Origin: Cacajao melanocephalus
Lineage: Eukaryota > Chordata > Mammalia > Primates > Pitheciidae
Direction of reading: 5' to 3'
Length of the DNA stretch: 64,000 bases
NCBI GenBank assembly: GCA_963573385.1
Contig: CAUYLG010026794.1
Span: 1 to 64,000 of the forward strand
This document shows positions 1-12,059 of this stretch, one piece after another; the first letter of the stretch is position 1, and each line of letters starts with the position of its first letter. A program made the position numbers and the translations under genes. Below the pieces are notes generated by a model. The model saw nothing but the letters and a program-made list of their open reading frames with translations. It ran no database searches and was not told where the DNA came from.

Positions 1-192
1 TTAAGCACAATTATTGGCATAAAAGAGGTTTTTAATACCCATTTTTAGACTGCATTCTAGCCTGGGCAATAGAACAAGAATCCCGTTCTCTCTCCCTCTT
101 TCTCTTCCTCTTTCTTTCTCTCTTACATTCTTTTTTTTTCTGTCTTTCACTCTCACGTTCTTTCCTCTCTTTTTCTTTCTTTCAAAAATAAA
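1..192. repeat. Left arm of a long-range inverted repeat (Alu 3'-end remnant plus CT-rich tract)
   Basis: About 47 bp of unique-looking sequence is followed by the end of an Alu right arm ('agcctgggcaatagaacaag' at about 59-78), a long CT-rich tract and an A-rich end near 184-192. The whole segment reappears in reverse complement at about 56942-57108 with only scattered mismatches and one 14-bp gap, so the match is not just low complexity. The arm starts at the first base of the window and may continue to the left of it. No coding potential: the open frame here is a translation of the purine/pyrimidine tract. Confidence 0.85.
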
Positions 193-227
193 ATACATTT
201 TAAAACTATGTTTATTGCTGTCCTTTT

Positions 228-632
228 TAAAAAAAATAATTTAAACTTTTATTTTAGATTCAGGGGGTTATTTTAGATTCAGGGGATTACATGGGTATAT
301 TGTGTGATGCTGTGGCTTGGAGCACAAATGATCCCATCACCCAAGAAGTGAGCATCACACCCAACAGGTAGTTTGTCAGCTGTTGTCCCTGTCCCTCTCC
401 CCTTTCTCTAGTAGCCCCCACTGACTATTTTTCCCATCTTTATATCCATGTATACCCAATGCTTAGCTCCCACTTATATGTGAGATGTGATATCTGCTTT
501 TCTCTTCCTGCATTAATTTGCTCAGGATAATGGCCTCCAGCTGCATCCATGTTGCTGCAAAGGACATGATTTCATTCTTGTTATGGATGCATTGTATTCC
601 ATGGTGTATACGACCATATTTTCTTTAAAATA
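228..632 (-). mobile_element. L1 3'-end fragment, 5'-truncated
   Basis: Read on the minus strand this is the end of L1 ORF2 and its 3' UTR. The plus strand shows the typical antisense landmarks: 'gctcccacttatatgtgaga' near 466, 'ctgcatccatgttgctgcaa' near 541 and 'tgtattccatggtgtatacg' near 592. The A-rich 3' tail is the T/A-rich stretch at 228-250. The 3' end carries a local 19-bp tandem duplication (249-267 and 268-286) absent from the usual L1 terminus. Similarity stops abruptly near 632, as expected for 5' truncation. Confidence 0.85.
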
Positions 633-1319
633 GTGGTATTTCTTCAACTTCTGGTTAAATTATATAACATTCAAGAGGACATAAATTTGTAGTAATTTAG
701 GTATAGTAGCAAAGCTATGCTTGACCAGATTCTTAAAGAAGTCGATTTATTTTATCAATTACAATTAAAAAATATTTGTGATCTGAAATAATAAAAATCA
801 CTCAGTAAAAACTAGCAAGAAATATTGAAGCATCTGAGTATCTGCCTATTGCATTCTGAAAATTGTGAACTACACCAAATATAAAACCATTAAATTTAAG
901 CTTCTCTTTGCCTCCCTACACATACACTTCAATAAACTTTTCAAGATGGCAACAAACCTACTGTCTCCATCCACTCTTCCAGATTAGTGCCTTTCTTTCA
1001 TCCATTTTAAAACTAAACATAAATGGAAAACTAAGACTTGAGGTAGACTGAAACAGGTTGTTTATGGTATTCTAGAAAACCTAGCTCTCAGTGAGATGTG
1101 ATAAGAATAAGAAAGCATTGTCTGCTGAGGAATAGTTTACAATGAACCACACAGTTATACCAGCTATCTAATATTGCACTGGTAGATTCTCCAGCAATGG
1201 AAAGGTGAATTCTTGCAGTGCTCCCAAGTACAATGAAGGAGGCTAGTGGCAATCCACATATCTATGTGTCTGCAAACATTATATCTGGCTAGTTATGTTT
1301 ATTTCATTGTGTGCCAGTA
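633..1319. other. Anonymous AT-rich DNA
   Basis: No repeat, RNA gene or exon-like feature recognised. Confidence 0.6.
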
Positions 1320-1832
1320 TCAGTCAGAGTTCAATTAGAGAATTAGAAGAACTAGGAGATAATGATAGGTAGAGATAGACAGATTGTTGATAGGTAGGCA
1401 GATGGAAAATAGACAAGTTACAAGGATTTACATGATTGTGGGAAAGTGATCAAACAATATGTGAGAAAGTTTTCTGCACAAGTATTGCTGGAGCTTGATG
1501 GCCACAGGGCAGGCAGAACAGCAGGGAGGATGAACACAATTGGAGTAGACCAAACCAAGCACAAGCTGGAGCCCCATAAGTATAGGCTGAGAACCGCGTT
1601 AGTTCTTGTTGCCGCTGACCAGGGTGAGATAATGCAGAAGCCAAAACCCTTTGTCATAGAACTAACTAAGCACACGTACCTGCCAGACATTGCCTTACAT
1701 CAATGAAGTGAGTTAGCAAGTAAGCCTCATTGGTGAGCTCCTACCATTTCCCAGTTACTCATTTATTATATTAAAATTTTCCCTGTTGAAGTTACCAGTG
1801 TGGTCTCTGTCTCCTTACTGGACCCTGACTGA
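1320..1832. mobile_element. Unassigned 513-bp element with 13-bp terminal inverted repeats
   Basis: The segment begins TCAGTCAGAGTTC and ends GGACCCTGACTGA, whose reverse complement TCAGTCAGGGTCC matches the start at 11 of 13 positions. It is clearly less AT-rich than its surroundings and includes a degenerate GATA/GACA-type stretch (about 1360-1400). Terminal inverted repeats with no poly(A) tail point to a non-autonomous DNA transposon. I do not recognise the family and see no clear target-site duplication. The 86-residue frame at 1446-1706 has no recognisable motif and I do not consider it a gene. An unrecognised LTR family is the main alternative. Confidence 0.45.
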
Positions 1833-2540
1833 TTTACGTGGTCTCTTTATTTCAAGGTTAGATAAAAATTTAAAAAAAAAACAACCATTCTTTCTGCAGA
1901 TAAATAGCTAAATAAGTGTGTATATGAATTTCTACAACATAAGCCAGAATTCTGCAACGTGAAAGAACAACAGAAATTCACTGAATGATAGCAGGTGGGG
2001 GCAGGGGGCTCATTTGTGTTATTGATGTAATCTAGTAAACAGAAAAATAAATTAAAAAATAAGAGAATAGAGAAACACATTATTCATATGAAAAAAGATC
2101 ATGGCATAAAAATGAAAAAGAGGGTAGGGTCTAAAATTAGTAGGTAGAGATAAAAAGGCTTAAAAGAAAATGTAGCAAACTGAATATGAGTAGAAACAGG
2201 CAATAAATAAGAGGAATTTGGGCAATATTTTTTTTAAATACCAAGGTTTATAAGTGAAAGGAGAAGAATTAAAATGTGTTATATACAGTCTAAATTGACT
2301 CTGAAAAAAATCTTGTTCATTTTTATAACTGAGAAGTTCTTGCCAAATGCAGGGAAAAGAACAATAATGTGTATAATAATAACAATTACAGAAGATCAAA
2401 GATTAAATATAAAGCGACTCTATTTCTAATGAAACAATTAAGTAAAATAATCAGAGACATGTTAAAAGTTTTTTGAGCTAAAAATCATAAAGTCTATAGT
2501 ACTCTAGCAAAGAATAATTATGAGTGAAAAATAGACTTGT
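1833..2540. other. Anonymous AT-rich DNA
   Basis: Very A-rich on the plus strand. Nothing recognised with confidence. It may be the eroded upstream part of the old L1 relic that follows. Confidence 0.5.
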
Positions 2541-3400
2541 CTAGTTCCAAGATGCCAGATGAATACAAAGTGATGTTGTCAGTGATCTGAGGAGAAACAT
2601 TTTATAATCCAAGAATCCTGAATTCAGAGAAGTTATTACTCATGTGGAAAAATCTTAGCAGTGCAAGCACTTAGAAATATAAAACACATTTACCCTTTCT
2701 TATTAAAAAAGCACTTAAAGATATACTATAGCTAACTGAAAGAGTAATTATAATTAAAACTCAGGAAGAGGGAAAGGATAATATGATTATTAGAATTGAG
2801 AACAAAAGCATAGCTTTTGGAATAGTTAAAAGTTTCAATATAAATTTGAAAATAAACTACCCACAAAAATAAATTTGGAAAAATGTTATTCTTATCACTT
2901 TCTTCCTCCTCATCAGTGTTAAATGAGCATATTTAGGAAATGGAAATATGGGGAGATAAAGAAAGTAAAGCAAGCTGAGCTAAATGATTTCTCATATGTA
3001 GAGCAGATTTAAAACACAGGTATTTTCACTTTGATAATTAGATAAACGTAAGTCTAAGTGTGTTTTTGAAAATGTAGTGGTAAAAATCTAAAAGCCAAAA
3101 ATAAAATGTCTTATATTCAAATCATTACCAACGGTAAAGGCAAACAAAATACAGTCATCATAGCAGGAGAGAGAAAAAATAAATAAATTAGCAAAGAACA
3201 CGGTAACATAACAGAAATAAAAAAGCAAGTACATCTTCTACAACATTAAATGTCATCTGATGTTACAACATTAAATTGTTGAAATGCCTCCATAAAAGAC
3301 AAAGAAAGCTGGATTTGTTTTTTAAAAGTCTAGTATATGCATCTTAGGAAAGACACATAAAGTAAAATAAAAATAGTTAAAAGAAAAATATAGAGAGCTA
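2541..3400 (+). mobile_element. Ancient L1M relic (ORF1 end to ORF2 start)
   Basis: Degenerate similarity to old mammalian L1. Around 2600-2640 the text resembles the ORF1 C-terminal 'aagaattctatatccagc' block. Around 2700-2740 it resembles the following 'tgctaaagggagttcttcaa' block. At 3243-3350 there are counterparts of the ORF2 start (a 'taaatgt' block, then 'ctccataaaagacaaagaaa' and 'cttaggaaagacacataaag'). Order and spacing fit a plus-strand L1M, but divergence is high and the borders are soft. Confidence 0.5.
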
Positions 3401-4039
3401 CATATCTTACATGTTTTTCAAAATTGGTAATATCTAACAATAAAATAATTTGAGAATAACAAAATTGATATATAGATATAACTTTTAATGCTTTTGAAAT
3501 AATCAGACTGTGGAATAAAACTAAGAAAAAGCAAAATTAAAAATAATAAGTAAATTTAAAATGTTTAATACTTCTAAGTAAAAATGCTTAAAGTTAAAAG
3601 GATGCTAACCATTTTAAAGATACAATAATGTGAAAAATGTGAAGAATATAATTTATTTAAATAGGATCAAAAGCAAAAAGAAAATCTGAATTTGAAATAT
3701 AATTTTTTAAAATTTAAAATAACATATATAGAAAAGATCTAGGATATTTAATGGGTATTTCTTTTTAAATCTCACACTAGAAATATATGTTATTTTTAAA
3801 AATTTAATATATAGAAATGTTTTAAAATGTCTCTTGACAGAAAGTTATAAGCACTTCTCATGCATAAATTTGAATTAAAAAAAAAGTTTGGTAATCTGTT
3901 TTAAAATTTATATAAAAGAGTAAATCATGTAAAATAACCACTTTTTCTTTAAAAATACAGTGTCAGTGTGATATTAGAAGACATTTGTTTACTAAATTAT
4001 TCCAATGGAAATTTCAGCAAGAGATAGGTTTAAATATTG
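3401..4039. other. Anonymous AT-rich DNA
   Basis: Mostly A/T homopolymer-like sequence. No feature recognised. It may include further eroded L1M. Confidence 0.5.
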
Positions 4040-4216
4040 ATCTGCCAAATTTAATTGCTGTAAACTTCAGCAATTACTTAGCCACTGTGATTTTCTTATT
4101 GACATTTGTAAAATGGGAATGCTATTTTATATCTTTCTTTTTATAGTAAAATTAAGAAATATTATAGTACACAAATCATCTATCAAATATTCAGTATGGG
4201 GTAAGGGCTCAACAAA
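4040..4216 (+). mobile_element. MIR element
   Basis: Matches the MIR core and 3' part in order: 'tctgccaaatttaattgctg' (tRNA-derived/core side), 'cagcaattactta', 'acatttgtaaaatgggaatg' near 4105 and 'ggggtaagggctcaacaa' near 4198, the counterpart of the 'gtaagcgctcaataaa' end. It ends where the L1 3' fragment at 4240 begins. Confidence 0.7.
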
Positions 4217-4239
4217 GAGTTGCTGTGTTATATATTAGA

Positions 4240-4483
4240 CAATGAGAACACATGGACATAGGGAGGGGAGCACTACACACAGGGATCTGTTGGGGGGGAA
4301 ATAGGGGAGGGACAGTGGGAAGTGGGGAGGTGGGGAGGGATAGCATGGGAAGAAATGCCAGATATAGGTGAAGGGGAGGAAAGCAGCAAATCACACTGCC
4401 ACGGGTGTACCTAGGCAACAATCTTACATGTTCTTCACATGTACCCCAAAACCTAAAATACAATAAAAATTAAAAAAGAAAAA
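4240..4483 (+). mobile_element. Primate L1 3' UTR fragment with poly(A)
   Basis: Starts at 'caatgagaacacatggacat', runs through the G-rich polypurine tract characteristic of L1 3' UTRs (about 4260-4385), and ends with 'acatgtaccccaaaacctaa', an AATAAA-type signal (4463-4468) and an A-rich tail. Only the last ~240 bp of an L1 is present, so it is a severely 5'-truncated insertion. No convincing target-site duplication was found. Confidence 0.9.
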
Positions 4484-7400
4484 TCAGTGTTTACTAGGGG
4501 CTGATAACATCAATAAGAAGAGAAAAATCATTTGAACATCTATTATTAATGACTACTTATGATTTTTTTATTACTTAAAGTAAGCTACCACTATAAAAAT
4601 TGAAAAAGAAGGATGAGAAAATAGAATCAGTGGAAATATTTGTCTTTAATATAGAGTATTTCTTATAGCTAAACATTTAAAATATAGAGAGAGCCTGTAA
4701 GAACACAACTACAATAAATTTTTGCAGATAATGCAAATTGCACACTGTCCAATTGCCTTTTTATGTTTGTTTCCTTTTCTACTTTTTTTTTCTGATTTAT
4801 TTTAAAAGAGTAATGAAAAACACATTTTCAGCAGAACTGGTTTACACATACGACCTCTAAATAAGGATAGCATTTTTTTTCCAATCAGGTTGCTTTGTAT
4901 TACCAAAAAGAGTAACATTGTAAAAGAGAGAGGTGTTACCCAACATATTCCAGAATATTTACATCATCAAAATAATGTCATTTTAGAACATAAAGCAGAA
5001 AGTTGGCAAATGAGAATTTAGTTTGTTTCAGAAACGCAAAGAAAACTTGTGAGTGAATGAAAGTATGGAAGCCTTCACAGAACTAAAACAGCTGAAAAGA
5101 AAGAAGTCTTGCATGCCTGCAGTTGTTCCTAGTTTCTTCTTCTTTTTTTAATTTTATTGTTCTACTGTTTGCCTTTTTAATTCCCTATTTATTGATAATG
5201 TGTTGCAAAAATTTGAGAGGTATGGCACAAGTTATGACTAATAGATACAATTATGTTTTTATTAGGTTACTAAGAGATTAGCTTTGTTTTCAAATCAATT
5301 TAAGTAAATTTAGAGTTATTCTGGTAATAAGGCACTTAACATACACTTGCCATCTAGTGGCATAGCTTAGCGGGACAAGAATGGAATAAATTGCATGTTT
5401 TCTGTAACATCTGTGACACAGTCTATAATCTGTAGAAGCTCACCCAGTTGTCACTCCTGTGAATGTCTTTCTCTTGTGTCTCACATACAGTCACCTATCA
5501 CTGAATATAAGCATTATGGTTTTAGGAGGCTATGCTAAGTAAAAATGTATATTTTACCAATTGTCTCCGGAGTACAGTGATTCTAATGATTTCATTTTTA
5601 TTTATTCCTTAACATTATGTTGCATCATTTTAAATTTGACCTTTTTTTCATGCAGTATATCTATTTAGCACCCCTTATAAATAAAGCTTTTAAGATATCG
5701 AGGAGCTTAGTAATATGTTAATCAGTTGGATATATACAGGGGAAAATAGTAATTATTCTATAAATGCATTAATGAGAAATAGAGGTTTTTATAAGACTGT
5801 CAAGTAAATTATGACACAAATTTTATAATACAGAAGAAAGATAATTTGTGTCTGCTTTAAAGCATCAATATTTCTGCTAAGGGAACAGGATTTTCAGAAA
5901 ACAAGCATTAAGGAATCCATAATACACTGTGAAAGTGCATGTGAAAATTTATGCTGTTTATACATCAAAGTAAGCACTTGGATTAACGGAATAATTAGAA
6001 AACATTACTGAACAGTTAAGTAATAAAATAATACAGGTTGAAATTATTGTGGTCTGTAGGCAGACGGTACACTCTTTAACTTATTTTTTTAGCTGTAGTT
6101 ATTATAGCAATTATAATTTAATTCATCACCATGCATGTACTAATTGTGTATGTTAATTATTCAGTAGGAAGGTACTGTAAACTGTGTTTATGACCCTGGT
6201 CTACTTGAGGATCAGCCCCATATTTTTATTAATAAAAGCAACCAAATGTTTTATTCTTTTTAAAACATTATTTATTGCTTATCTTTATTTATGGGTTCAG
6301 TTTTATAGATTTATCAGTCAGAGTATTCTAGGTTATGTTGTAGTAACAAAGTGTCTCAGTATAAGTTTATTTCTTGTTCACACACTACAAGTGAGAAAGT
6401 GACAGCAGGTTAATCTCCTTACTTAAAAGGCCTAGGTTAAGAGGACTCTGTCAAAATGCAATCCTTAAATAAACAAAGTAGGAAATAACATAATCTGATA
6501 AGCTGTGTTCTGATTCTAACATTTCTGTCCAGAAGTTAGATATTTTGCTCCCACTAACATTTTGTTGGCCAAGGAAAATCACATTACTAAAAATAATTTC
6601 TACAGGCAGCCATGGAGTACAGTGCACCATACACCTCTGAGGCAAGAACTAGGAATATCTGATGAACAGCACTGATTGATTTTATAATTGTAACCCAAAA
6701 GTATGGGAAGTAAGACACTTGAAATGAATTGAGAATGTCTCCAATTACGTGATTAATGCTTTGAGATAAGACACTTCATGTAATTCTAATGTCACAGCCC
6801 CATGCCAGAGCATTTAAGCCTGAAACTCCTGGGATAGAGCTTGAATGTTTGTAGTTTTTGTAAGTTCACTTCATGGTTGTAATGTACATTCATGATTGAA
6901 AATCACAGTTGTAAAAATATTTCTTGGTAACACATTTGTCTTTGTCAAACACATTCGTTTGAAACATTATTGCATGTCTACTATGTGACAGGGGTATGTC
7001 TTTGTAACTTAGTAGTTAATAAACTAAGGTTTTCTAGGCGATGAATCTGTGTTTTAGGTATAATACTAAGTACCTAAAACGAGAAGAGTTTAGTCAACTG
7101 CCTAATCATATAATAAAAATCATTGTATTATTTTTCAAAAGATGTAACACTATTAAAAGGAGATAAGAAATATAGTTGTCACTTTATATTGTTTAATATT
7201 TTATCATATTTATATAGTAAGGCAAGCTTTACCTAAAACTAAGAATCAACATAATTTTTCAGCCAGTTCCAATCAGTTAAATTAGTGCTAATGTAATTGA
7301 TATTTATTTAGTAAAAAGTAATGCATTCTAAATTCTAACATATTTAATATAATCTTTATTTTTTCTTGTTTTTCACAAAGTTATCATAACAATTTTTAAA

Positions 7401-9289
7401 AATTTCTCATAATTTATAACATATGTATAGTACATTCTTTCATTATCAGTCTTTACAAAATTAGATCTTTCTTACTAGAATAGCCTATGTTTCAAATCTG
7501 GTCATAGAAGTTTTCGAGATAATTTTCTCTCAAAAAAGTTAAAAGGTACCAAATTACACATTCTTTGAAAATGAGGCAATTTAAGGTTCCTATTTCAGAC
7601 ACCAATAGTCATGATATTAATCTTGAAATGGCTTGCTGCTTTTCATTAGCAGAACCTGAGACAATTTTAAGAAAAAATAATTTGGAATAAATAATAGTAT
7701 AATATTTTCCAAGATAATGTTTATAATTAATAGTTTGTAGATTCAAAAGAATATCAATCCAGTTATTATTCTAATTTTCCCAACACTATACCACACTAAT
7801 TTAAATAGTCAAACTTATCTATTTTTTGCCCTTTTCTTACAGAAATGATTTCTTCAAAATACTAAGGCTCTTATCTATCTTTTTATAGAAAACAAATACT
7901 CAGTGGAACTCTTGACTGTTTTGTTTAGAATTATATATGACAATAATTCCTTTTTAATTTATTCTAAAATTATTAATAATTATTAATTGATAATTAAATT
8001 CTTCTCTTTAAAAAGACACCTACAAAAAATGTCTGGAAGTTAGTGTCAGTGAGTGAATTTTTCTACTGACACTAAATTATAAGTCACTAATGTGAAATAG
8101 AAATTTAAAATACTTAGCTAAAAAAAACACTACAATATATTCCAGATGACAAAAGAGTCACAAAGATGCATTATGACCTTTAAATTTTTAAAAATTTATA
8201 TAAAATTCTATTTTTCTTTAGAAACTATTTATCTGGGAAAAATTGTATATGAATTACAAGAAACAACTCAGGATATATAAAATATTGCAGATGTATTCAA
8301 ATCTTCAAGCAGATACTCACAACTAAACTTGTGTTGAACTATCTTATTTTGCAAGTATATTGTTTAAAACAATGTTAGTCAAAGTTCATGTAACAGGAAG
8401 AAAAAAACTATTTTTAGTAACCAACTTCTTCGCCAGTATAAAAATTTTGGTCTCTCAAAAAATATTTCTAAATTTATTATTTAGATTCACAATCACCATC
8501 TTAACTTGCATAGATGAAGAGGAAAGAGTAATTTGTTTTCATAAGTAAGTGTTGTTCTTACTGGACACCCTTCCTTAGAAAATTAACATATAGCGATTAA
8601 GAACCAACAGTTGTTATAACAAAGACGAGGTTTACAGAATTAGTTTGGCCATTTATTGAAGTGTGTTTTCTTTTGTTGTTGTTGTCGTTGTTAAATATTA
8701 AGCTACTCAATCTTTAAATACCCTCATCAATGAACTTTTAGTAACAATACAGACATTTGAAGGTTGATAGAAAATTAAATTAGACAATGTGTGAATATAT
8801 CTTAACACAGTATCTGCAAATGAGTGAATGCAATATAGATTTAGTATTATATTCATTATTTTTACCATTTAATCACTTTTACATTTATTCATTAAAAAAA
8901 AACTCTCCAAGAAGGTTATTATTTATTACTATTAACTAAGGAAATATATAGAGATGTTTTATTTTTAAAATTGCATGTATATGGATGGTAAAGCAAATAG
9001 ACTTCCAATGACACTAAAACTGCATAGCCAGGTTAGACACATAAACATTAAAAATCATCTAAGAAATAATCAAATTTAAATTTTTGGTTTTAATGACACT
9101 GAAAGAGAATGTCCTATTGTGAACAGTGAGAGTTTTGCAAAAACACTATAATAGAGTTAATAAAGAGTAGTTTGTTTGCTTATTTTAGATTTAATAATTT
9201 TATATAACACAAATTACTCCTCCAAAATTATGAAAATTTACAATGCACATGTTTTAAAGGGTGGCAAGAGTCTGAGGAATTTGGATAGC
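4484..9289. other. Anonymous AT-rich DNA, ~4.8 kb
   Basis: No gene or RNA recognised. A segment near 6310-6450 ('tcagtcagagtattctaggt', 'gttgtagtaacaaagtgtct') resembles a degraded mid-repetitive element that I cannot assign. A short (TTG)n tract lies at about 8664-8690. Open frames here are short and without motifs. Confidence 0.5.
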
Positions 9290-9425
9290 CCTATTTGACT
9301 TATTTTCCTCAACTGACTGGGGATAATATTAGTTCTTATGCTACAATATTATTTTGACAATGAGATAAGCCATGCATGAACCCATAACATAGTGCCTGGC
9401 TGTGAACACTCAATAATTAACAATG
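9290..9425 (+). mobile_element. MIR element
   Basis: MIR landmarks in order: 'ttttcctcaactgactgggg' (core), 'gataatattag', then 'acatagtgcctggctgtgaa' and 'cactcaataatta', the usual MIR 3' end. Confidence 0.75.
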
Positions 9426-10312
9426 AACACTAATTGAAAACTAATAATGAAAACTCAATAAATTATTATCTTTATATTTAAAGCTATTTAATGAAAGTAT
9501 TTCTCTAACTTTGTAATTTCACACTAATTTTTTTCTTAATAAATATAAGACTTTAAAATGTTTTACAGTATGCTTCAACCTTTACTCCTAACCATCAGTC
9601 TCATAAATTCAGGTGGGTAAGTTCCATTTGAGCAAGCTTACTTCTATTGAGATTTAAAAAGTATATGTGACCTGTAAATGTTATCAGAAACAGTAACTCT
9701 ATTTGACAAATGGCCTAATCACTCCACTCTAGATCAACACATTTTTCTTGTTATAATAAAATGTCTCTTCTAAGAGTGCATATGGATTTTTAACTTTACT
9801 GAATTTCTATAAATTTTTAGCTATTTTATAATACAGCTTTGTCCTGGAAAACTGAAATGTTCCACAAGGTAAATGCTCACCCTATTTTGCTGCATGCCAC
9901 ACAAAAGTCACTTTCAAGGTTCAGAGAATAACTATTCTTTGGCTCGTTTTTTGACAATTGTCAGTTTTTGAAAATGCACAAACCTTCCTTCTCATTGAAA
10001 GGAAACATGGAACGTTCAATATCAGGGGTCAGCTCAACATTAGGAGGCTATTTAAAAACATGGCCACATTTCTCCTGGTATAAGTTACTATGCCATTTAT
10101 AAGGAAAACCAGGCTATACTAGAACTTTAAATGTCCAAAAGTTTCTTTAAATAATCATATTATAGATTTTCACAGTGCTGTAACTTTAATTTTTATAATA
10201 CAAGTTAAGTTAAAAATAAACTACAATTTTACTGCATTAAGTGATCACTTCTAGCTACTATGTGCTCTTGTAGTTGATAATGATTCTCTTTACTGTCATT
10301 TATTTCTCACTC
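9426..10312. other. Anonymous AT-rich DNA
   Basis: Nothing recognised. Confidence 0.5.
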
Positions 10313-10635
10313 TTTTTTTTTTTTTTTTTTTTACTGTTCAAGGTTTATTGGGGGTTTTAGTTGGTTTAACACTTGGATAGTTGGTTTCATTGTTTATATT
10401 TAGATCTTTTTACATTGTATGGTAAGGTACACTACTGATATATATAGTTCACAAAATAAGATCCTTTGGAACAAGACATGCGATATTGGATCTATACACT
10501 GAATGCCAGGATGTGACTGACTGGGAAAAAATCTTGGACTAGGCATGTTCAATAAAGGATCCAGGAAGTTGTATAGCACATGGTAAACATCTCTGTGGCT
10601 CAAGGGGCAACTGCAGCATGTGCAGCATTACTTTA
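10313..10635 (-). pseudogene. Processed retrocopy of an unidentified 3' UTR, interrupted by an Alu
   Basis: On the minus strand, sequence unlike known repeats runs into an AATAAA signal (plus-strand TTTATT at 10344-10349), then 11 bases later a 20-base poly(A) tail (T-run at 10313-10332). That arrangement is the hallmark of an L1-mobilised cellular mRNA end. The 67-residue frame inside it has no recognisable homology and the segment looks like 3' UTR rather than coding sequence. I could not name the parent gene. The insertion is broken at 10636 by an Alu and may resume at 10962. Confidence 0.6.
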
Positions 10636-10961
10636 GGCCAGGTGGCAGCTCATGCCTATAATCCTAGCACTGTGGCAGGCAAAGGCAGCAGGATTGCTTG
10701 AGCTCAGGAGTTTAAGACAAACCTGGGCAACATAGTGAGACACTGCCTCTGCAAAAATAGAAGTAAAAAAAAAAATTTTTTTTAAGCTAGGCGTGGTAGC
10801 ATGCACCCATAATCTCAGCTACTCAGGAGCCTGAGGTAGGAGGATTGCTTGAGCTCAGGAGTTTGAGGCTGCAGTGAGCTATGACCATTCCACTGCACTC
10901 CAGCTTGAGTAATAAAGTGAAACCCTGTCATGGTTTAACAAAATAGAAAGAAAAAAAAAAA
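10636..10961 (+). mobile_element. Alu (old, AluJ-like)
   Basis: Dimeric Alu from 'ggccaggtggcagctcatgc' to the A-rich tail at about 10945-10961, with the middle A-rich linker at about 10765-10780. Right-arm landmarks include 'ggattgcttgagctcaggag' and 'ccactgcactccagcttgag'. Divergence and the 'gcttgagctcaggagttt' form suggest an old J-type copy. Confidence 0.9.
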
Positions 10962-11397
10962 CCTTTAAATTTAAAATTTACCTTCCATGGTAAGTTATTC
11001 TTGACAGTTTGGCCTGAATTCTGATCCTTTCTTTATCTACAATAACTCCAGTATTACTCTGCACATGCTAAAGCTGACTGATTGATGTGCAATTACATTT
11101 CAGGTAGTTTTAAATTGTTCACGTTTGAAATATTATGATGTAAGATATTAATATAAATATTGCTTTGTGCACAAACTATGAAGTAATACAAGTCCTTAAG
11201 AATGTTTCAAAGGTCTCAAGATCACATACTTTCCAACCTATGTTTCAAATGGCTTATAAACTACATTTAAACTTTGGACACATGACAAACCCACTTTAAA
11301 GAAAGCTTGTAAAGAAAACCAGTCATTCTTCAACAAGAATGGTAATGCAGTGGGTGCAACAAGCTGTTATTTACATGGGACTGTTTTACGTGCATTA
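10962..11397 (-). pseudogene. Possible continuation of the retrocopied 3' UTR beyond the Alu
   Basis: Less AT-biased than its flanks and free of recognised repeats, up to an abrupt change into an AT minisatellite at 11398. If the Alu inserted into the retrocopy, this would be the upstream part of the same 3' UTR. No coding motif seen. This assignment is inference from position only. Confidence 0.3.
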
Positions 11398-11517
11398 CAA
11401 TTTTATAATTTAAACTTTTATAATTTAACTTTTATATAATTATAATTTAAATTTTATAATTTATATATAATTATAATTTAAATTTTATAATTATAATTTA
11501 AATTTTATAATTTAAAC
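11398..11517. repeat. AT-only minisatellite
   Basis: Imperfect tandem copies of a roughly 18-20 bp unit of the form 'ttataattataatttaaatt' fill about 120 bp, with units of varying length ('ttataatttaaac' and 'tatataattataatttaaa' variants). Confidence 0.85.
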
Positions 11518-12059
11518 TAATTTAACATGGTATCAAATTGACGTCAATTTTCAAAAGTGGACATGTTAGTGTTAATACTTTACAATCTATTACTTTAATA
11601 TAGAATTACATGATTATATGCCATTTAAAAGCCTTAAAAGTTCCAACCTGTTCTGCTTAATTTGGAGCAAGGACTCAGAGATATATTGGTAGGAAAGTGA
11701 AAAATAAAAAGTACACTGGAAATTCTTAAAAAATTCAGCCTGCAAATACTGTGTTTTGGGACAAAGGAAAGGAAATTGTATTTGCCACATAGTTGTAAGA
11801 TCAAAGCTCTGACATAATGTATTACGAAGTCAAGGATACCTGTGTACTAAGGTAGAGAGTATACTTGACAATTTAAGAGGAGATGACAATAAAACAAAAT
11901 GTTTTATATCAGGTTTTATTGTGCTTAAGAACTATTTGCAAAAGCAAAATCATATTACCAGACACAACAAATACATCCTCCCTTCTTTATGTATATCCTT
12001 ATGGGAAATATTAGTTCTGAATCATAATCCAAGATTATCAGGACAATATTTCTTACATA
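11518..12059. other. Anonymous DNA
   Basis: Nothing recognised. Confidence 0.5.

Noticed and set aside
1..198. 65-residue Arg/Lys/Glu-rich minus-strand frame
   Set aside because: Translation of the CT/GA-rich tract within a repeat arm.
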